A DNA stretch of 64,000 nt from Alcanivorax sp. (GTDB lineage Bacteria > Pseudomonadota > Gammaproteobacteria > Pseudomonadales > Alcanivoracaceae), in the NCBI RefSeq assembly GCF_002726155.1, contig NZ_PBSH01000030.1, positions 105,017-169,016 on the forward strand, read 5' to 3'. The notes under the pieces are model-generated. The model was not told the DNA's origin and ran no database searches. It was given only the letters and a program-made list of their open reading frames with translations. Below, piece by piece: positions 27,210-37,055 of this stretch. Positions within the stretch are counted from its first letter, which is position 1; the number at the start of each line of letters is the position of its first letter. Position numbers and translations under genes: made by a program.

Positions 27210-28891
27210 ATGACTGAATCTTTTGCTGATCTCTTTGAAGAAAGCCTAAAGGACCTGGACGTTGCCCGTGGCTCCATTATCAAGGGTACTGTTGTATCCA
27301 TCGATAGCGACTGGGTAACCGTTAACGCAGGCCTGAAATCCGAAGGCATTATTGCCCGTGACGAATTCATTAACGAGGCAGGCGAACTGGAAATCGTCGA
27401 AGGCGATGAAGTAGACGTAGCCGTAGATGCCATCGACGATGGCATGGGCTTCACCCGCCTGTCCCGTGAAAAAGCCAAGCGCGCCGAAGTATGGGGCGAG
27501 CTGGAAAAAGCTTTCGACGAAGACGAGATCGTAAAAGGTATGATTTCCGGCAAAGTGAAGGGTGGCTTCACTGTCGATATCGGCCCGATCCGCGCCTTCC
27601 TGCCAGGCTCTCTGGTTGATATCCGTCCGGTTCGCGACGTTGCGCACCTGGAAGGCAAAGAGCTGGACTTCAAGGTCATCAAACTCGATCCCAAGCGTAA
27701 CAACGTGGTGGTTTCCCGTCGTGCGGTGATGGAAGCAGAGCACAGCGCAGAGCGCGAGCAGCTGCTGGAATCCCTGCAGGAAGGCATGGAAGTCAAGGGT
27801 ATCGTGAAGAACCTGACCGACTACGGTGCGTTCGTAGATCTGGGTGGCATCGACGGCCTGCTGCACATCACCGACATGGCCTGGAAGCGTATCAAGCACC
27901 CGAGCGAGATCGTGGAAGTTGGCCAGGAAATCGACGTCAAGGTACTCAAGTTCGACCGCGAGAAGATGCGTGTCTCCCTGGGTCTGAAGCAGCTGGGCGA
28001 AGATCCGTGGCACGATATCGTCGGCAAGTACCCGGAAGGTACCCGCGTGAAAGCCAAGGTGACCAACCTGACCGACTACGGCTGCTTTGCCGAAATCGAA
28101 GAAGGTGTGGAAGGCCTGGTTCACGTTTCCGAAATGGATTGGACCAACAAGAACATCCACCCGTCCAAGGTTGTAGAGATCGGCGACGAAGTGGAAGTGA
28201 TGATCCTGGACATCGACGAAGACCGTCGTCGTATCTCCCTGGGTATCAAGCAGTGCCAGTCCAACCCGTGGGATGCCTTCGAGCAGAAGTACCAGAAAGG
28301 CGAGCGCATCAGCGGCAAAATCAAGTCCATCACTGACTTCGGCATCTTCATCGGCCTGGAAGGCGGTATCGATGGTCTGGTTCACTTGTCCGACATTTCC
28401 TGGGAAGAGCAGGGCGAAGACGCCGTGCGTAACTTCAACAAGGGCGATGAGCTGGAAACCGTGGTACTTTCTATCGACGCAGAGCGCGAAAGAATTTCCT
28501 TGGTATCAAGCAGTTGACAGATGATCCGTTTGCTCAGTATGTTGCTGCTAACGATAAGGGTGCAATTGTTAAGGGCGTAGTGAAAGCAGTCGACGCGAAA
28601 GCGGCCACTGTTGAGCTGGCTGAGAACGTTGAAGGTACCCTGCGTGCCAGCGAAATCAGCCGCGATCGCGTTAACGATGCGACCGAGGTTCTCAAGGTTG
28701 GTGACGAGGTGGAAGCCAAAATCACCAACGTTGATCGCAAGAACCGTGTTCTCAGCTTGTCCATCAAGTCCAAGGATCAGGCTGATGAGCGTGAAGCCGT
28801 CGAAGGCCATCAGGAGCAGCAAGACGCTAACGCTCCGAAGACCATTGGCGACTTGATCAAGAAGCAAATGGAAAGCAGCAACGAGTCATAA
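27210..28891 (+). pseudogene. rpsA: 30S ribosomal protein S1 gene with one-base deletion
   Basis: S1 carries mRNA to the ribosome and is normally made of six S1 domains (about 560 residues). Here frame 1 covers domains 1-5 (27210-28517) and ends ISLVSSS-stop. Domain 6 continues in the next frame from about 28514 ([15 protein letters not shown]). The expected codons at 28499-28505 are TTG GGT ATC, as in the earlier repeats (SLGIKQ), but the sequence reads TTGGTATC. One missing G in a G-run explains everything, and restoring it gives 560 residues. A base-calling error is most likely, because the protein is essential. Loss of only domain 6 could be tolerated. The leader lacks a strong ribosome site, as is usual for self-regulated rpsA. 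Confidence 0.93.
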
Positions 28892-28904
28892 ACGGCTCCT
28901 CCCG

Positions 28905-28927
28905 GGGGCCGGCATCGCGCCGGCCCC
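28905..28927. terminator. GC hairpin between rpsA and ihfB
   Basis: GGGGCCGGC and GCCGGCCCC form a 9-bp perfect stem with a 5-base loop, without a T-tract. It may attenuate read-through into ihfB or stabilise the rpsA mRNA. Confidence 0.45.
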
Positions 28928-28958
28928 ACTGGGCTGGGAGCCCAGGGAGTAAGCTGTA

Positions 28959-29309
28959 ATGGCATTAACCAAGTCAGAACTGATTGAGCGCATTGCCGAC
29001 CGGCAAGCGCAGCTGTCCCCCAAGGATGTGGAGCTGGCAGTCAAGACCTTGATCGAGCAAATGGCCGATTCCCTGGCCGGCGGTGGTCGCATTGAAATTC
29101 GCGGCTTCGGCAGTTTTTCCCTCCATTTCCGCGCCCCCCGCGTGGGTCGCAATCCCAAAACCGGTGCCAGCGTCGAGCTGCACGGTAAATACGTTCCTCA
29201 CTTCAAACCTGGCAAAGAGCTCCGTGAGCGTGTCAATGAATCGCTGACAGACTCAGGCGAAGATGTTGATAATAACGGCAGTGACGGCAATCAAGCTGCC
29301 GCCAGTTAG
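28959..29309 (+). CDS. ihfB: integration host factor subunit beta
   Basis: This 116-residue HU/IHF-family DNA-bending protein has the classic start [13 protein letters not shown], the [11 protein letters not shown] arm and RVGRNPKTG followed by [12 protein letters not shown]. The last 20 residues (acidic, Asn/Gly-rich) extend beyond the usual length of about 94. It dimerises with IHF alpha. AGGGAG lies 11 bases before the ATG. The order rpsA-ihfB-lapA-lapB is conserved in gammaproteobacteria. Confidence 0.95.
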   Translation: MALTKSELIERIADRQAQLSPKDVELAVKTLIEQMADSLAGGGRIEIRGFGSFSLHFRAPRVGRNPKTGASVELHGKYVPHFKPGKELRERVNESLTDSGEDVDNNGSDGNQAAAS

Positions 29310-29351
29310 TGTTGCCCGGCTTTCGAGCCTGGCCAGAAAAGGACGTTCCCG

Positions 29352-29582
29352 ATGCGAAACCTTTACCGGATTCTGGTAATTCTGGCCGTTGTGGCCATTT
29401 TTCTTGTCGCCTTCCTCTTTGTTACCAGCAATCGTGATCTGGTGATGATCGATCTCTTGGTGGATGCCTGGCAGTGGCAGGTCTCACTGGGCGTACTGGT
29501 GGTCTCTGTGCTGGCCATTGGCTTGCTGGTGGGCCTGCTGGCCGGGGTTGGCCTGCGTGGCATCAAGGGCCTGTTTTCATGA
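29352..29582 (+). CDS. lapA: lipopolysaccharide assembly protein LapA
   Basis: This 76-residue inner-membrane protein (DUF1049) has two hydrophobic spans, at about 7-27 and 43-68, with the typical SNRDLVMIDLL between them. It acts with LapB in controlling LpxC and hence LPS amount. AAGGA precedes the ATG. It overlaps lapB by 4 bases. Confidence 0.9.
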   Translation: MRNLYRILVILAVVAIFLVAFLFVTSNRDLVMIDLLVDAWQWQVSLGVLVVSVLAIGLLVGLLAGVGLRGIKGLFS

Positions 29583-30748
29583 GCGAATCGTTGTGGCTGA
29601 TTCCGCTGTTTTTTGTGGCCATTTCTGCCGGTTTTTTCATGGGGCGGCGCGAAAGCAAGCGGCGCCAGCGCCGCCGCATGGCGTCTTTGTCCAAGGACTA
29701 TGTGGCCGGTATTAACTTCTTCCTCAATGAAGAGCCGGACAAGGGCATCGAAGCCTTGCTCAATAGTCTGGATGTGAGCGAAGAGGGGCTGGAGACCCAT
29801 CTGGCCCTGGGTAAGTTGTTCCGCAAGCGGGGCGAGTTTGACCGTGCCGCGCAGTTGCATACTCATCTGCTTGAACATGGCGACTATGGTCGGCCGGTGC
29901 AGGAAGAAATTCAGTTGGAGCTGGCACAGGATTATCTGGCCAGCGGCATCTTTGATCTGGCCGAACAGGTACTGCTGGAAATGCTGGACCAGGATTGCCA
30001 GGCCAAAGATGAAGTGTGCGAACAATTGATGGGCCTGTACGAACAGGAGCGTGACTGGGTCAACGCTATCAGCATGGGCGAGCGCCTGCTCAAGAACCGT
30101 GCGAACCTGGCGCCGGTGCTGGCCCAGTTCTGCTGTGAACAGGCGGAAACCCTGCGTCGGGACGGCGATACCAATCCGGCCCGCCGCATGCTGCGCCGGG
30201 CGCTGTCATTCGATAACCAGTGCGTGCGCGCCAGCCTGACGGAAGGTGACCTGGAAATGGCGGAATCCAACTGGGGCACCGCGATTGATGCCTTTCAACG
30301 AGTCTGGAATCAGGACAGCGATTTCTTTGATGAAACACTGGAGCGTCTGCGACAGTGTTTTCAGCATCAGGAAAAGGAAGAAGATTTCATCCAGATGCTG
30401 GCCGATTACAGTGCAGAGAAACCCAGTACCACGCGTATTTTGTTGCTCTCTGAAACGTTAAAAGAGCGTTATGGTGACAAGGAAGCCGCGGATTTTATTC
30501 GTGAATATATGAAGGCCAACCCGTCCGTGCGGGGGCTCAACCGCATCATCGATATGAGCCTGGCCAGCACCGCCGAGGGTGAGGCCCGTGAGCATCTGGA
30601 CATGCTCAAGCAGGTTTCGGAGAAGCTGCTGAGCGACAAGAGCCTGTACAAGTGCCGCCGCTGTGGCTTTGAAACGCCATTGATGCAATGGCGCTGCCCA
30701 AGCTGCAAGCGCTGGGGCACCATCAAGCCGGTGGTGAAGGAAGTTTAA
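29579..30748 (+). CDS. lapB: lipopolysaccharide assembly protein LapB
   Basis: This 389-residue protein, the standard LapB length, has an N-terminal membrane anchor (LWLIPLFFVAISAGFFMG) followed by RRESKRRQRRR, TPR helices through the middle, and a C-terminal rubredoxin-like zinc site (CRRCGF and CPSCKRWG). LapB delivers LpxC to the FtsH protease to limit LPS synthesis. The ATG overlaps the lapA stop (ATGA), which fixes the start. Confidence 0.95.
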   Translation: MSESLWLIPLFFVAISAGFFMGRRESKRRQRRRMASLSKDYVAGINFFLNEEPDKGIEALLNSLDVSEEGLETHLALGKLFRKRGEFDRAAQLHTHLLEHGDYGRPVQEEIQLELAQDYLASGIFDLAEQVLLEMLDQDCQAKDEVCEQLMGLYEQERDWVNAISMGERLLKNRANLAPVLAQFCCEQAETLRRDGDTNPARRMLRRALSFDNQCVRASLTEGDLEMAESNWGTAIDAFQRVWNQDSDFFDETLERLRQCFQHQEKEEDFIQMLADYSAEKPSTTRILLLSETLKERYGDKEAADFIREYMKANPSVRGLNRIIDMSLASTAEGEAREHLDMLKQVSEKLLSDKSLYKCRRCGFETPLMQWRCPSCKRWGTIKPVVKEV

Positions 30749-30822
30749 AGCAGTTACCAGCTGCCGCTGATTGGATTAAGAACCAGGGCGCTCCCTGGAT
30801 TCCGGGGTTTCTACGGAGCTGC

Positions 30823-30973
30823 TGTAGGAGTCCCGCTTGAGGGACGAACCGTGCGAAGCACGGAATTGATCCGCAGGGCGATCAGGCATTTTCGGGCTCT
30901 ACGGGCCTCTAAGAATGGCTTCCCTTTGGTGGCCTCGCTACGCTCGGTTCGCACCTCAAGCGGTGCTCCTACA
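30823..30973. repeat. REPIN-like inverted repeat, copy 3
   Basis: The outer ends are TGTAGGAG and CTCCTACA. The left half has stem TCCC/GGGA while the right half has CACC/GGTG, so the two halves have drifted apart while each keeps its own pairing. It fills most of the 328-bp gap between lapB and pyrF. Nothing else is recognised there. Confidence 0.8.
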
Positions 30974-31076
30974 AAAGCCGCCTGCAGGACGATTAAAGCT
31001 TGCCACTGCCCATTCTTGAACCGCTTCTGCGCAGCGCCTACCATAGCCCCGCCTACCACCACTCAGGATCTCTGCC

Positions 31077-31772
31077 ATGCCCATTTCCAGCCCCGTTATT
31101 GTCGCACTGGACTATCCCGATGCAGCCCAGGCTTTGGCCATGGCCAAGCAACTGGATCCGACCAAGGTGCGGGTAAAGGTGGGCAAGGAAATTTTTACCC
31201 GCAGTGGCCCGGTGGTGGTGGAGTCATTGCATAAGCTGGGTTTCGAGGTCTTTCTCGATCTGAAATTCCATGACATTCCCAATACCGTGGCGGGTGCTGT
31301 CGCTGCGGCTGCAGACATGGGCGTGTGGATGGTGAATGTACACGCCAGTGGCGGCCAGCGGATGATGGAAGGCGCGGCCAATGCCATCGCCAATCACAAG
31401 CAGCGTCCACACCTGATTGCCGTGACGGTGTTGACCAGCATGGACGACAGCGACCTGCAGCAGGTGGGCGTGGTGGATGTGCCCAAGGTGCAGGTGCAGC
31501 GCCTGGCAGAGCTGGCTAAAGCCTCGGGCATGGATGGCGTGGTCTGTTCCGCCCAGGAAGCGGTAATGCTGAAGCAGGCCTGCGGACCCAGCTTTGAGCT
31601 GGTGACACCGGGCATTCGGCCGGAAGGGGCCGAGGCGGGGGACCAGCGTCGTGTATTAACGCCTGTGCAGGCTCGGGACGCTGGTGTGGATTACATGGTA
31701 ATCGGCCGGCCCATCACCCAGTCCGCAACACCTACGGACGTAGTCGACGCTATATTACACAGCTTGGCATAG
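31077..31772 (+). CDS. pyrF: orotidine 5'-phosphate decarboxylase
   Basis: This 231-residue TIM-barrel enzyme makes UMP from OMP. It has the catalytic Asp-Lys-Lys-Asp region in [22 protein letters not shown] upstream, and the phosphate-site VTPGIRPEG and YMVIGRPIT. Its length is typical of the bacterial class-I form. Confidence 0.96.
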   Translation: MPISSPVIVALDYPDAAQALAMAKQLDPTKVRVKVGKEIFTRSGPVVVESLHKLGFEVFLDLKFHDIPNTVAGAVAAAADMGVWMVNVHASGGQRMMEGAANAIANHKQRPHLIAVTVLTSMDDSDLQQVGVVDVPKVQVQRLAELAKASGMDGVVCSAQEAVMLKQACGPSFELVTPGIRPEGAEAGDQRRVLTPVQARDAGVDYMVIGRPITQSATPTDVVDAILHSLA

Positions 31773-31869
31773 CTTGCTTACAGTGCCGCTCGCCACAGGC
31801 GGATAACAGCGGCGTTGACCCCTCTCTAAGGTGGGATCTCCATTGAAAAAAGAGAACCGGAGATCTCAC

Positions 31870-32232
31870 ATGCAAAAACGTTACCTGGCAATTCTGCCCT
31901 TCCTGATGGCACTGACCATGCCAGCGACGGCCGTTGAACTACAATCGGCGCCGACTTCTGACAGCCTCAAGAGCGCATCTGCAGAACAAGAGGATAAGGC
32001 AGTGTCTGGCATTGCGACCGCCAAGGAAAAGAGCGAAGCCGCTATCAATTTAAACACTGCTGATATGGCCGAGCTGGAAACGTTGCACGGGGTTGGTCCG
32101 AAAACGGCCCAGGCGATTATCGATTTTCGCGATACCCAGGGCGGCTTTACCAGCCCGGATCAGTTGCTGGCCATCAAGGGAATTGGCGAGAAAACGCTGG
32201 CGAAAATGCGCGACCAGATCGTGGTGCAATAG
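31870..32232 (+). CDS. ComEA-family helix-hairpin-helix protein
   Basis: This 120-residue exported protein has a signal peptide (YLAILPFLMALTMPATA), a low-complexity linker and a double helix-hairpin-helix: INLNTADMAELETLHGVGPKTAQAI and SPDQLLAIKGIGEKTLAK. ComEA-like proteins bind double-stranded DNA in the periplasm. Small stand-alone versions are common in gammaproteobacteria and are not always tied to competence. CGGAG precedes the ATG at 31870. An earlier start at 31831 would spoil the signal peptide. Confidence 0.85.
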   Translation: MQKRYLAILPFLMALTMPATAVELQSAPTSDSLKSASAEQEDKAVSGIATAKEKSEAAINLNTADMAELETLHGVGPKTAQAIIDFRDTQGGFTSPDQLLAIKGIGEKTLAKMRDQIVVQ

Positions 32233-32243
32233 CGGGGGACATC

Positions 32244-32280
32244 AATCGCTGCGCGGGCAGCGCGCCCTGCGCAGCGATTT
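32244..32280. terminator. hairpin between convergent genes
   Basis: AATCGCTGCGC-GGGC pairs with GCCCTGCGCAGCGATT (one bulged base). It lies between the ComEA-like gene and the convergent metallohydrolase gene and probably ends both transcripts. The T-tract is short. Confidence 0.65.
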
Positions 32281-32289
32281 AGCAGTGAA

Positions 32290-33648
32290 TCAGGGGTGAG
32301 GTTCGTTGTCGTCATTGTCCTGATGGTCGACGGCGCTGAGGTCGTCGGCACGGTCCACATCCAATTCAGGCCGCGGCGCCTTGGGAGGGGCGGGCTCGTT
32401 GCCTTCTTCGGACTTTTCTCCTTTCTCGCCTTTGCTTTCTTTCTCCTTGCTGGCTTTCTCTGCCTGCGCTTCCACTTCTTCGGTGCTCTTCTCTTCACCG
32501 ATGCGGAAGGCGGCAAAACCGGCGTGGACCACCTGGTTGACGGCCATGCCGAGCACACGACCGTTGTAAGGGGCGATAATGGCGCTGCCGGTATTGCTGA
32601 TCGGGTCGGTGACGGTGCCCAGGATCTGGCCTTTCTTCACCTTGTCGTTGAGTTTCACTTCGGAGAGCAGAATCCCGCCCTGGCTGGCACGAATCCATTC
32701 TGATTCGAAGAACACAGGCTGTGGCGCGCTCCAGAAACGGCTGGCTTTGCGCATTTCCAGGTTTTCCAGCAGGGTCTCGATGGCTTGCACGCCGTAGTTC
32801 ACCGCCTGGGTCTCCAGCCGGTTGGGGCCGCCCGCTTCCATGGTCACAGCAATAATGCCGTCTTTTACCGCTGCATCGCGGAGCATGCCGCTCACCCCTG
32901 GGCTGTGCAGAACAGTCATGCCGCCAAAGTGCTTGGCAAAGGCCACCACGTCCTGGTTATCCAGGTCTGCGCGCAGCTGGGGCAGGTTGACCCGCTTCTG
33001 GGAGCCGGTGTGCAGATCTACCAGATAGTCACAGTGGCTGACGATATTGCTGAACAATGAAGAGGCCACGCGACTGGCGGCGCTGCCATTCTTGTTGCCG
33101 GGGAAGTAACGATTCAAATCGCGGCGGTCGCTCAGGTAGCGCGTGCCACTGCGAAAACCGTCCAGATTGACGATAGGGACACCAATCACGGTGCCCGCCA
33201 GCTGGTCCGGCTCCAGTTCGTACATGAGCCGGCGAACCATCTCGATGCCGTTCAGCTCGTCACCATGGATGGCAGCGGTAAGGCACAGCTTGGGGCCGGG
33301 CTTGTCGCCGTGGGCCACCAGCACAGGCACTGGCGTGGCAATGGATGCGAAGGATTGATCCGGCGTCCAGTGCAGGGTGGCGAAGGTCCCCGGTTCTACT
33401 GTCTGGCCCAGCAGGGGCAGGGGGGAGGGTTTTTCCGGCTCTGACTCGGCGTTGCCAGACTCTTCGTCTGCATCACTCTCGCTGGTATCCGCCCGGTGAG
33501 GGGGTTTGTTGGGCGTGTCGGCATCGGTTTCCTGCTGCCGCTCCAGTGCGCGCTCTTCGTCTTCCACTTCGGTGGCCCAGACAGGCTGAGCCAGGGCGGT
33601 AAGCAATGACAGGATGCTCAAGGTTATCCATGACAGGCGTTTGTGCAC
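32290..33648 (-). CDS. secreted succinylglutamate desuccinylase/aspartoacylase-family protein
   Basis: This 452-residue protein has a signal peptide (LSWITLSILSLLTALAQPVWA) and a charged linker of about 60 residues. The zinc-hydrolase domain contains HGDELNGIEMVRRL (metal-binding His and Glu) and VDLHTGS (third ligand). The C-terminal part has a barrel-sandwich-like module (EVKLNDKVKKGQILGTVTDP) and an acidic tail. The substrate is unknown, and export suggests it is not a classical AstE. The GTG at 33648 is chosen because AAGGAG lies 5 bases upstream. Confidence 0.8.
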   Translation of the reverse strand: MHKRLSWITLSILSLLTALAQPVWATEVEDEERALERQQETDADTPNKPPHRADTSESDADEESGNAESEPEKPSPLPLLGQTVEPGTFATLHWTPDQSFASIATPVPVLVAHGDKPGPKLCLTAAIHGDELNGIEMVRRLMYELEPDQLAGTVIGVPIVNLDGFRSGTRYLSDRRDLNRYFPGNKNGSAASRVASSLFSNIVSHCDYLVDLHTGSQKRVNLPQLRADLDNQDVVAFAKHFGGMTVLHSPGVSGMLRDAAVKDGIIAVTMEAGGPNRLETQAVNYGVQAIETLLENLEMRKASRFWSAPQPVFFESEWIRASQGGILLSEVKLNDKVKKGQILGTVTDPISNTGSAIIAPYNGRVLGMAVNQVVHAGFAAFRIGEEKSTEEVEAQAEKASKEKESKGEKGEKSEEGNEPAPPKAPRPELDVDRADDLSAVDHQDNDDNEPHP

Positions 33649-33704
33649 AACGGCTCCTTGCGTGTCGTTTTCCGTACGGCGGACGCGGCGCACCCGCGCC
33701 TGCG

Positions 33705-35585
33705 CTAGCCCTGTTGGTCCAGCTCATCCCAGCGGGAAAAAGCCTCTTCCAGTTGCTGCTCCAGCTCACTTTGCCGGGTTTGTGCGGCACTGATGTCAGC
33801 CGGCTCACCCTTGTAAAAATCCGGGTCGGACATGCGCGTCTGTACCGCGTCCAGATCCGCTTCCAGCTGTTCAATGCGAGCGGGTAATTGTTCCAGCTCC
33901 CGTTGATCCTTATATGACAGTTTCTTGCGGGCAGGCGCAGGCTTTTCCACTACCGCGGCCGGCTTGGCGGGTTTGACGGTTTTTTCCCGCCGGGGTTCCG
34001 GGCGTTGCCGTAACCAGTCCTGATAACCGCCCACGTAACTGTTCAACCCACCGTGCTCGAAGACCAGGGTGGAGGTCACCACATTGTCGATGAACTCCCG
34101 GTCATGGCTGACCAGCAGCAAGGTGCCCTGGTAGTTGATCAATTGTTCTTCCAGGAGTTCCAGGGTTTCTGCATCCAGATCGTTGGTGGGCTCATCGAGC
34201 ACCAGCAGGTTGAACGGTTTGGTAAACAGTTTGGCCAGCAGCAGACGGTTACGCTCGCCGCCGGACAGGGATTTCACCGGCTGGCGAACCCGGGCGGGGT
34301 CGAACAGAAAATCCTGCAGGTAGCCGATCACATGCTTGTTCTGGCCATTCAGGTTGATCACATCGGAGCCTTCGGCCACGTTGTCGATCACGCTCTTTTC
34401 TTCGTCCAGGGTATCGCGCAGCTGGTCGAAGTAGGCCACCTGAAGTTGAGTGCCCTGTTTGACGGTACCGGTATCCGGGGCCAGCCGATCCAGCAACAGG
34501 CGAATCAGGGTGGATTTACCGCATCCGTTCGGGCCAAGAATGCCCACCCGGTCGCCGCGCATCAGGGCCACGGAAAAGTCGCGGACAATCTGTTTGCCGC
34601 CCACGGCATAGCTGATGTTGTCAGCTTCCACCACAACCTTGCCGGAGTTGTCGCTGCTCTGGATGGTCAGGCTGGCGGTGCCGGTGCGGCTGCGGCGCTG
34701 GGAAAATTCGTCGCGCATGGCTTTCAGGGCCCGCACCCGGCCTTCATTGCGGGTGCGGCGGGCCTTGATGCCCTGGCGAATCCATTTTTCTTCCTGGCTC
34801 AGTTTTTTGTCGAACTCGGCATTGGCTTTTTCTTCCGCATCCAGCGCCGCTTGTTTGCCGCTCAGGTACTTTTCATAACTGCCTGGCCAACTGGTCAGTT
34901 TGCCGCGATCCAGCTCGATGATGCGGGTAGCCAGTGAACGAATGAAGGCCCGGTCGTGGGAAATAAACACCAGGGTGGTGCCAAAATTTTTCAGGAACTC
35001 TTCCAGCCACTGGATGGATTCCATGTCCAGGTGGTTAGTGGGCTCGTCCAGCAGCAGGATGTCCGGGTCTTGCACCAGGGCACGGGCCAGCAGTACGCGC
35101 CGCTTCATACCGCCGGAAAGGCCGGCGAAAGGCATGTCGCCGTCCAGATTGAGCTTGGACAGCACCGTGTCCACCCGCTGGGACAGCTGCCAGGCACCGC
35201 GGGCCTCGATTTCGCTACTCAGTTCTTCAAAACGGGCCAACACTTTGTCGTCCCCGTCGCCCAGATGGTGTACCAGTTCGGCATGTTCGCTGAGCAGGGC
35301 GCCTTGCTCCCCCAGCCCTTCGGCCACCATGAAGTGCACGCTGTGTTCCTGGTCATCGGGCACTTCCTGTTCCAGCCGGGCCACACTCAGCCCCTGGGTC
35401 TTCTCGATCTGACCGTCATCGGCCTGAATTTCTTCGGCGATGACCTTCATCAGGGTGGACTTGCCCGCCCCGTTACGGCCGATCAGACACAGGCGCTCAC
35501 CCACGTCGATAGACAGGTTGACGTGGTCCAGCAGCGGTTGTTGGCCATAACTGAGTTGAATGTCGCGAAGGGTAATGAGAGGCAT
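33705..35585 (-). CDS. uup: ABC-F ATPase Uup
   Basis: This 626-residue protein has two ATP-binding domains, with GRNGAGKST / LSGGMKRR / ILLLDEPTNHLD in the first and GPNGCGKST / LSGGERNR / LLVLDEPTNDLD in the second. They are joined by an arm and linker rich in Arg and Lys, and a C-terminal coiled coil (RELEQLPARIEQLEADLDAVQ) is typical of Uup. Uup-type ABC-F proteins act on ribosomes and branched DNA and are cytoplasmic, not transporters. The gene is single, with a repeat-filled gap upstream. Confidence 0.92.
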   Translation of the reverse strand: MPLITLRDIQLSYGQQPLLDHVNLSIDVGERLCLIGRNGAGKSTLMKVIAEEIQADDGQIEKTQGLSVARLEQEVPDDQEHSVHFMVAEGLGEQGALLSEHAELVHHLGDGDDKVLARFEELSSEIEARGAWQLSQRVDTVLSKLNLDGDMPFAGLSGGMKRRVLLARALVQDPDILLLDEPTNHLDMESIQWLEEFLKNFGTTLVFISHDRAFIRSLATRIIELDRGKLTSWPGSYEKYLSGKQAALDAEEKANAEFDKKLSQEEKWIRQGIKARRTRNEGRVRALKAMRDEFSQRRSRTGTASLTIQSSDNSGKVVVEADNISYAVGGKQIVRDFSVALMRGDRVGILGPNGCGKSTLIRLLLDRLAPDTGTVKQGTQLQVAYFDQLRDTLDEEKSVIDNVAEGSDVINLNGQNKHVIGYLQDFLFDPARVRQPVKSLSGGERNRLLLAKLFTKPFNLLVLDEPTNDLDAETLELLEEQLINYQGTLLLVSHDREFIDNVVTSTLVFEHGGLNSYVGGYQDWLRQRPEPRREKTVKPAKPAAVVEKPAPARKKLSYKDQRELEQLPARIEQLEADLDAVQTRMSDPDFYKGEPADISAAQTRQSELEQQLEEAFSRWDELDQQG

Positions 35586-35600
35586 ACTGTATAAATCCAG

Positions 35601-35757
35601 GCATCAGGCAAGACGCAGCACACAACACGGTATACACAGGACAATGGCAAGGCGTGAGAATCAGTGCCTCGCGCCTGAGCCTTTAAGGGCGGAGAATAGC
35701 GGCCGGATAAGCGCGGTTTGTCCCGTGTTGAAGCGTGTTGCGTGCTGCGTGCAGCAT
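35601..35757. repeat. seven-base-repeat hairpin element, copy F
   Basis: Left arm GCATCAGGCAAGACGCAGCA plus CACAACACG (period 7) is the imperfect reverse complement of the right arm CGTGTTGCGTGCTGCGTGCA near 35735-35755. It occupies the 314-bp gap between divergent uup and the hydroxylase gene. No gene is seen there. Confidence 0.75.
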
Positions 35758-35899
35758 CTATCTAATTGAACGCGCAGTGTAGCAGCTTGTTACGGGCGTG
35801 TACTGGTACTTGGCGCCAGGTCGCTGCAGCATGGTCTGGTAAAGAAAGGCTGGCGGCAGGGCCGCCGCAGGACAAGAAAGAGCAAGCAAGGGAGGGGTA

Positions 35900-37018
35900 A
35901 TGTCGGAATTTTTGCGCGAACGCTACGAAGAGGTGGATCTGACGCCGGGGCAGGGCAAGATCACGGCGACGATTTCCATCGGGCTGGGTTTTTTGGCGCT
36001 GCTGGGCAGTTTCTGTTTTCTTTACCCTGAACTGTTTACCACGCCTGAATTCAGGGCTTTCTACAATGCCGAGGTGTTGCGCATCGCCTTGTTTATTGGC
36101 ATTGGTATCGGGTTTATCTGCGGCTTCTTTAGTGTTTTCCGCCATCAGGAGCGTCGTTACGGCATCATCGGTATGGTGCTGGCCTGCATGGCTGCGCTTA
36201 TTGGTTCCGGGCGTTTGGATGTGTCGCCGGTGGATGGCCGCAGCCTCTATGCCGGCCTGGATTATTTTATCCTGACGCTGCTGGTGCTGGGATTGGTCTT
36301 TATTCCGCTGGAGCGTGCCTACCCGAAGAATCGGGAACAGAAGACCCTGCGTGGTGGCTGGGTGACGGATATGAAGTACTTCCTGTTCAGCCACGTGGCT
36401 CTGCAGTTAATCAGCTTTTTTACCATTATTCCGATTCAGGTGTTGCTGCACGACAAGGTGCATATCGGCTTCCAGCAGGCCATCGCCAGCCAGCCCCTGT
36501 GGCTGCAGTTTATTGAAATTCTGATTGTGATCGATCTGGGCAGTTACTGGATTCACCGTGCCTTCCATGAAGTGCCCTGGTTATGGAAATTCCACGCCGT
36601 GCACCATTCCACTACCCAGATGGACTGGCTGGCCTCATCGCGCCTGCATGTGGTGGAAATCATCGCCAATCGCTTTGTTGGCTATCTGCCGATCTTTATC
36701 CTCGGCTTCTCGCCCTCGGCGGTGTATGCCTATCTGGTGTTCGTCTCGTTTCATGCCATCTTTATCCATGCCAATGTGCGTTTCCGGTTCCCGGGCGTGC
36801 GCTGGCTGATCGCGACGCCGGAATTCCACCATTGGCATCATTCCTCGGAAGACGAAGCCGTGGACAAAAACTACGCCGCCTTCCTGCCCATCTACGATAA
36901 ACTGTTCGGCACCCTGATCATGCCGGACCGGCTGGCCAGCGAGTACGGTACGCGTGCCAGCACCCAGGTGCCGGAAGGGGTGGTCAAACAGTTCCTGTTC
37001 CCGTTCCGTCGGGGCTGA
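35900..37018 (+). CDS. sterol desaturase / fatty-acid hydroxylase superfamily membrane protein
   Basis: This 372-residue integral membrane protein has four hydrophobic segments in its first 200 residues. The di-iron histidine boxes are HRAFH, HAVHHS and HHWHHSSED. Members hydroxylate or desaturate lipids or sterol-like molecules. PVDGRSLYAGLDYF and the C-terminal NYAAFLPIYDKLFGTL are typical of the bacterial group. The exact substrate is unknown. GGAGGGG lies before the ATG. It is followed after 37 bases by a SUKH gene, which may be co-transcribed. Confidence 0.88.
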   Translation: MSEFLRERYEEVDLTPGQGKITATISIGLGFLALLGSFCFLYPELFTTPEFRAFYNAEVLRIALFIGIGIGFICGFFSVFRHQERRYGIIGMVLACMAALIGSGRLDVSPVDGRSLYAGLDYFILTLLVLGLVFIPLERAYPKNREQKTLRGGWVTDMKYFLFSHVALQLISFFTIIPIQVLLHDKVHIGFQQAIASQPLWLQFIEILIVIDLGSYWIHRAFHEVPWLWKFHAVHHSTTQMDWLASSRLHVVEIIANRFVGYLPIFILGFSPSAVYAYLVFVSFHAIFIHANVRFRFPGVRWLIATPEFHHWHHSSEDEAVDKNYAAFLPIYDKLFGTLIMPDRLASEYGTRASTQVPEGVVKQFLFPFRRG

Positions 37019-37055
37019 AGGTAAATTTCCCACAGTAACCCTGAAAGTTGAATGT

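Noticed and set aside
27246..28385. 379-codon frame antisense to rpsA
   Set aside because: A mirror of the S1 repeats. It has no ribosome site or recognisable domain.
28514..28891. Independent small S1-domain gene starting with TTG
   Set aside because: It continues rpsA exactly at the expected residue, and one missing base explains it. A separate gene is less likely, though noted in the findings.
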